In this document: piece by piece, positions 58,685 through 64,000 of the stretch
How positions within the stretch are numbered: the stretch's first letter is position 1
Layout: each line of letters opens with the position of its first letter
DNA from: Eulemur rufifrons
Taxonomy: Eukaryota; Chordata; Mammalia; Primates; Lemuridae
DNA length: 64,000 nucleotides
Direction of reading: 5' to 3'
Assembly: GCF_041146395.1 (NCBI RefSeq)
Contig: NC_090984.1
Span: 85,571,114-85,635,113, forward strand
Notes under the pieces: generated by a model
What the model was told of the DNA's origin: nothing
The model's input: the letters and a program-made list of their open reading frames with translations, nothing else
The model's database searches: none
Translations under genes and position numbers: made by a program

Positions 58685-59375
58685 GTTTTTTTTTTCTTTT
58701 TAAGAGATGGAGTCTTCAAATGTTTATAGCAGCACAATTCACAATTGCAAAGATGTGGAAACAACCCAAGTGCCTATCAATATATGAGTGGATTAATAAA
58801 ATGTGATATATATATACCATGGAGTACTACTCAGCCATAAAAAATGGTGAACTAATACCTCTTGTATTAACCTGGATGGAACTGGAAACCATTATTCTAA
58901 GTGAAATATCATAACAATGGTAAAACAAACATCACATGTAGTCATCATTAAGTTGGCACTAATTGGTTGACACTTATATGCACATACAGAAATAGAACTC
59001 ATCAGAGATCAAGCAGGTGGGAGTGGGGAGGAGAGGATGAGTAAATTCACACCTAACAGGTATAGTGCACACTATCTGGGTGATGGGCACACTTATAACT
59101 TTGAATCAAACTGTACAAAAGCAGTTTATGTTACCAAAACGTTTATATCCCCATAATACTCTGAAATTAAAAAACAAAAAAGTCCTCTCCCTTTAAAAAA
59201 GTGAGAGAAAGAGAGAGATGGGGTCTTGCTATATTGCCCAGGCTGGAGTGCAGTGGCTACTCACAGGTATGATCGTAGCTCACTGCAGCCTCCAACTCCT
59301 GGGCTCAGGTGATCCTCTTGCTTCAGCCTCCCGAGTGGCTGGGACTATAGGTGCACACCACCATGCCCGGCAATT
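58685..59375 (-). mobile_element. FLAM, antisense, split by an L1
   Basis: The T-rich tail and first bases (58686-58716, ending agagatggagtctt) are separated from the rest of the arm (59214-59375, starting agagatggggtctt and ending 'accaccatgcccggc') by an L1 3' end. A single 7SL-derived arm. Confidence 0.8.
58717..59208 (+). mobile_element. Strepsirrhine L1 3' end, sense, with possible short 3' transduction
   Basis: 'gtttatagcagcacaattca', 'gtggaaacaacccaagtgcc', 'gactactcagccataaaaaa'-type text, then the lineage tail 'gggtgatgggcacacttata' and 'ccaaaacgtttatatcccca' ending in an A tail at about 59181. About 30 further bases with their own A6 run ('cctctccctttaaaaaagtg') lie before the duplicated target AGAGATGG(A/G)GTCTT (58703-58716 and 59214-59227). 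5'-truncated, no open frame. Confidence 0.85.
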
Positions 59376-59858
59376 TTTTTTCTCTTTTTGGCTCTGGTTG
59401 TATTTAAAGCTGGGAACGACATGTTATATTTTGTTAGTGTTGCCAGGAGTTCAATTATATTGCAGATTAAGTTTAGGAGACTTTAAATAAGTGTGTTTAT
59501 TATGATTGTCCTCCTCAGTTCTCACAACCTTGTCTGTTTAGCTTTACATATTTGGGCTTTGTAGCTGAGTATTTAATGGATTTGCATTTAGACTTAGAGT
59601 TTTATTACTGTTCTTCATCACTGATTCTTAAAGAATGAATCTATGAACAAGTCCCATGTTCCCTTCTGATAAAAATTCATGCCACTTTCAGGCCATCTGA
59701 CCCCACCTCCCATGAGTATTAAAAGACAATTTTCTGATTATTTCTACCAGTAAAGAGGATTTTGTGGGGATTTTCTACCATGGATTGTGTCACCCACTCC
59801 TGTAATGCTACTTTGGGGTTAGGGTGGCATTTGAAATGATAACCTTAACATATATATG

Positions 59859-60154
59859 TATTTTTTTTGAGACAGGGTCTCACTGTCACCCAGGCTGGAG
59901 TGCAGTGGCGTGATCATAGCTCACAGCATCCTTGAATCCTGGGCTCAAGTGATTGTCTTGCTTCAACCTCCCAACTAGCTGGGACTACAGGCATGCACCA
60001 CCATGTCCCACTAATTAAAAAATTTTTGTTTTTTTTGTAGAGACAGGGTCTCTGTGTGTTGTTTAGGCTGATCTCAAACGCCTGTCCTCAAGCGATCCTC
60101 CTGCCTCAGCCTCCCAAAGTGCTAGGATTACAGGCGTGAGCCACCATACCTGGT
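59859..60154 (-). mobile_element. Alu, antisense
   Basis: A full antisense dimer ending 'gagccaccatacctgg'. Diverged flank duplication AACCTTAACATATAT (59841-59855) versus AACTTTGGCATATAT (60155-60169). Confidence 0.9.
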
Positions 60155-60169
60155 AACTTTGGCATATAT

Positions 60170-63100
60170 TGACTTTGACTGCCATGACTTTGTAGAATAA
60201 TGTAGACTTTGTCATCATAAACTTCCATGCTTAATCTTTTGAGAAGGGAGGATTGGCATTGTTGATAATGAGTAATTTTGTGGATAAAATACCTGACTAG
60301 GTGTCAGTTTTTTTGTTTTTGTTATCAGATTGATGTTATAAAGTAATTTCAATATAAGAAGTATCATAACTAGTATGTTAACAAAATGTTTAACTTCAGA
60401 CGTAGAATCATGGAGGAAAATTCCTGAGACTAAGCTAAATCATGGAGGGAAAAATGTCCTCATTTAACACATATATACTTTTAAGTGTAGGTTTAAGAAG
60501 ACCTTGATAACATGTTCTGATTAAAAAAAATGTGTATGTATTAAATTTTGGATTTTAACAGAAAATAATCTGATACCTTGTTAAGGGTACACAAGGGAAA
60601 GAAAAGTATTTGGATTTATTGCTTAGTTACAGTGACGTGTATGGGGCTCATGTGATGAAATTGTTTAATGTGAGTTGGTACATGTCTCAATTCTAATGAA
60701 ACTGGCCCTAAGTCTGTATTTATGCTTGTAATTTTAGCTTTTACTATGGTAACCTCAGTTCTATCATTAAGAACTGTAAAAAGTCAGCCATGCATTGAGT
60801 GCTAGAGTTTTTATGTCAGGAGGAGCGGATTATAGTCAGTACTTGAAACACTAGCCCTCTAACTCATTAACACCACCACCATCATTCTCATCCTTGAAAA
60901 TATCTTAAGAATATATGAATTGAGGTGCTAAGTATACATAATCTTAAATGACACTTTTGGGGAGCAGAATCCTTTAATGAGTTCTTATGTATTTCATTCT
61001 CCTCATCCCCACGTACCATTTTTAATGTGAACTTTAATAATTTTATGTTTTTGTATGATTTTTTTTTGATCCATAGCAGTCATTTAGTTGCAAAACAAAA
61101 GCAACAAAACACCCCAAATTGCAGCTCCCAGAAATGTCAAGAAAATAGAGTTCCTGCACTTCAAAGTGGACGGGGTGAGGTGGGGGTTTGAAATGAATGA
61201 TTTATTAGTCTTCTGTGTTCAGTTCACTTAAGCTATTTTTTTCTTCTGGACTTTAAGTTCCACATACGTAAAACAGATTGAATTTTTTCAATTATATTTT
61301 CTTATTTTGTTAATTTATTTTTAAAACGATTGCTTCCCTCTAAATACATAATTTAGAAAGGTTTGCAGTATTTTCTGTTTTTATTATATGTGACCGACCA
61401 TATTACCTTCCACAAAGGCCTTACATATTCCGTTTTTTAGAATGAAGGGGGAAAAAAAAGCTAGTTCACAAAAATTGGCAGTGTTTTGTGAATGCCATTT
61501 TGGGATATAAGATATACTCGTTTTGCCTTTGCAGTGCTTTTGGCAAGCGCTAAACTTCTTGCCTCATTCTCACCTAATCTGCTGGATAAATGTAAAAGTA
61601 TGTCCTCAATCTTATGTAATAAGTGATTTTTGCCTAAAGTCACCCATAAATAGCAGATAATTCAGGGGTCAGCCATTGCATTATAATAATCTTTCTAGGT
61701 TTGGAGCTCTGTGAGACTGGTTGGTTTAAAAAAAAATTTTTTTTTAAAGATTTATTAAAAATATGATTTTTACCTACTTTGTTTATATGTTTTTTGGTGG
61801 AAATTATCATAATCTTCTAGTAAATTAGGGGAAGTATTGCTGAACCTAGAGCAGGAACTGTCTAAGAGCTGTAACTCTTTGGAGTTCTTTTAAAAAATGG
61901 TCTGAGAAGACACTCCTTTAACTCCCCTTTCAGTTTAAGCAGTAGATTTCTCTTGCACTGTCAACTGACTAACCTAAAATGTAAATTCTAATTAGTGCAT
62001 TAGAATTGCAACTGAAAAAGATTATTTCAAAAATGAGTCTTAAAAGTCAGCAATAAAATTGTTTTACTATAAAAATCAGCTGAATAGTAGGATTTTCCCC
62101 ACTTTCTTCCACCATACTAAATGCTACATCTTTGTATAAGGGGCTACATTGATTTAATTGTAAAGTCATAATTTATCATTGTTGGGGCTGTTTTTCATGC
62201 CTTTTCTGAGTTTTGCCTTGAAGCCAAGTCAACAAAGCATTAACTAAAATAATTAATTTAGACTGAATGAATGTATTGAATAAAATATTGACAGGCCACA
62301 ATGACTGATAAAGTGTACCACATTTTAAGCCTGTGTGGTTTAGTACTAGAGTAGCTTACTGTTTTATCAAATGTATTTTACATTCCAGCTGAAAGACCTA
62401 CTTAAATATATGTGCATGTATATAATACATAATCCTCTTTTCCCAATCACTCATTTAAAAAACAATTTGAGTTTATACTCTGCTTGAAAGTAAGCCGTGA
62501 AGTTGAGTTATGTGAACACTGAACTCTCAAAAATAATTCCCTAATGTTTTGGACTTCGTTATGATTAGAAAAATGGAGTCAGGAAAACCATATGGGAGAT
62601 TAATTTGTTTCCTGAGGAATAAAAGCAGCAAGGTACCCACTTACAAACCAAGCATTAGGCTTTATGTTGCTACTTGTTGCCTTCATTCAGTTGCCACTTT
62701 TACTAAGTGTTTATGAAGCATGGATTTTCTCTCGTTTCAGTGCCTATATAATTTTGAAAGTTTCTACTATATTTGTTTCCTACAGAGCATCCTTTTGAAA
62801 ATTATGTCAAATCTAGTTTCCAGTGCATATATTTTAAGTGTACAGATTATACAAGGAAGCTATATATGGTTTTTCCAACCTTTGTGCTTAAAAACACGCC
62901 GTATTTAGGTCTTAGTAAATGGAAACCTTTCTTTCTCGAATAGTGCTTTTCAGATAATAAAAATTTTTATTGTGTAAAGGAGGAAGGGAACGTAGCATCA
63001 GCATTGGGGTCATTTTTTCCTATATCCTATTAGCTAATTCCAAGATTGTTTAATATGGTATCCACCCATTTCATTTGGCTGCACCCTTTGCTCTCCTGAA

Positions 63101-64000
63101 AGTAAGACCGATTGTTCTGAATTGCTATGTATATGTGCTTTGGCACAGCATGAAGGTACCCTTAATCACATTGCCATTGTCTTTAAAACAGCTTGCAGTT
63201 AGGGCTACAAATAAATGGGTGTGGCAGAAGGGCAAGACAGATAATGGTTCTTTTTTCCGTCCCTACTGTTTTGCTGATCTGCTTTGTTCTATTTACTAGC
63301 CTTTTGTGTTCCCTGGACTACCTACTGTATTTTCTGTATATTGTTCCTAGTCAACTAAAATGTGGTTGCATATTTGTCACTATAACTTTAACATGCCTAC
63401 AGCCCAACCCCTTTGAATCCTTTTCATGGAGGCAAGCAAATGTGTGGGAAGAAGTTAAGTGGCCTTGCCTCTGCTGGCATTTTCCCCTCACTTTTATGTT
63501 TAAATCCTTAAGCACTTAAATTATTTTGTGTGACTCTTGTCCTATGAATATTTATTTACTTTTGTCTAGTTTAGATATTTGGTTTTAATCCCTTTCTTCT
63601 TTTCACTGCACATCTTTACTGTGTAATTTCTATTTTAAAAAGGAGTTTCTATGGAAAAAATGACTGGCTGTTTGAGTGGCTCTGTTTTCAATTGCTCAGA
63701 GATTCTGTACCGATATGAGGAAAGGTTTTATTTCTGTCATACTTTATTCTCATTTTAAATAACTGTATCAAGTGATGTGGGAGGAGATGGCAATCTCATA
63801 TGGCTGCTAATATTTATTTCAATTTTACTCATTCAGAAATGGTGGATCAGAGAAAGCAAGCATTTTGCGTATAATTACAGGGATTGTCTGACTCCAGAAC
63901 CAGTTCTTTTTGTTTTAACAATATCATCTTCCACTTGAAGTGGCTTATTTCTAGGGTTGGTTTGTCCTTCAGGAGATCCACTGGACAGTATAAAGTATTT
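60170..64000. other. Presumed intronic, 3.8 kb without recognised repeats
   Basis: The longest stretch in the window without a recognisable transposon. It includes a possible 88-nt exon at 61535-61622 (see findings). Open frames at 62720, 63075 and 63193 have no recognisable domains. Either well-conserved intronic sequence or repeats too old to read by eye. Confidence 0.4.

Overview
This window reads as nuclear DNA of a strepsirrhine primate, most likely a lemur. Two full-length antisense Alu copies (18704-19050, 53116-53450) carry the middle-linker segment 'tagttgtccatataat' and the left-arm wording 'gtgagtgcc(g/a)tggcgtcagc' that I associate with lemur/loris Alu. A third copy (17483-17804) carries a degenerate form of the same segment on the + strand. 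The L1 3' end at 58717-59190 also has the strepsirrhine tail type. Elements shared by all primates or placental mammals (MIR, MER5A, MER20, MaLR LTRs, Tigger, L1M) form the older background.

Only one region looks like part of an active gene: a CpG island at about 29.1-30.2 kb. It has an inverted CCAAT box, a 14-base perfect palindrome centred on a CRE (TGACGTCA), a second CRE, GC boxes, a short-loop G-quadruplex motif, a (CCG)6 tract and three good splice-donor candidates on the + strand. I read it as the promoter and non-coding first exon(s) of a + strand gene whose first intron fills the rest of the window. I cannot name the gene. All eleven Alu/FLAM copies downstream of the island lie on the - strand, as expected for an intron transcribed on +. 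Upstream (1-29 kb) is repeat-rich flank with Alus in both orientations.

Layout. 1-9.3 kb: L1M, MIR, MaLR-type LTR ends, a FLAM inside an LTR, an antisense L1 3' UTR and a diverged tandem repeat. 9.8-20.4 kb: dense Alus, most with clear target-site duplications, plus a decayed retrocopy of the CTAGE/MIA2 coiled-coil gene (11.6-13.1 kb). 20.4-28.9 kb: MER20, hAT remnants split by Alus, a MaLR LTR split by an Alu, a hairpin-forming inverted repeat, and a 628-bp class-I-type solo LTR about 1.1 kb upstream of the CpG island. 29.1-30.2 kb: CpG island promoter. 30.3-64 kb: presumed intron 1. It holds an RPL34 processed pseudogene, several Tigger-type elements, a Tigger > ERV LTR > mariner nest with the mariner bounded by recognisable terminal inverted repeats, a second unrelated mariner 5' end, L1M fragments, an Alu carrying LTR-like sequence, and long stretches with no recognisable repeat.

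I find no intact protein-coding sequence. The open frames in the window are short or low complexity, or belong to Alu, LTR, mariner or pseudogene sequence. I see no previously undescribed biological system. The items most worth a second look are the nested DNA transposons, the second mariner lineage, the CRE/G4 promoter, the 27-base-arm hairpin and the LTR-Alu chimera.
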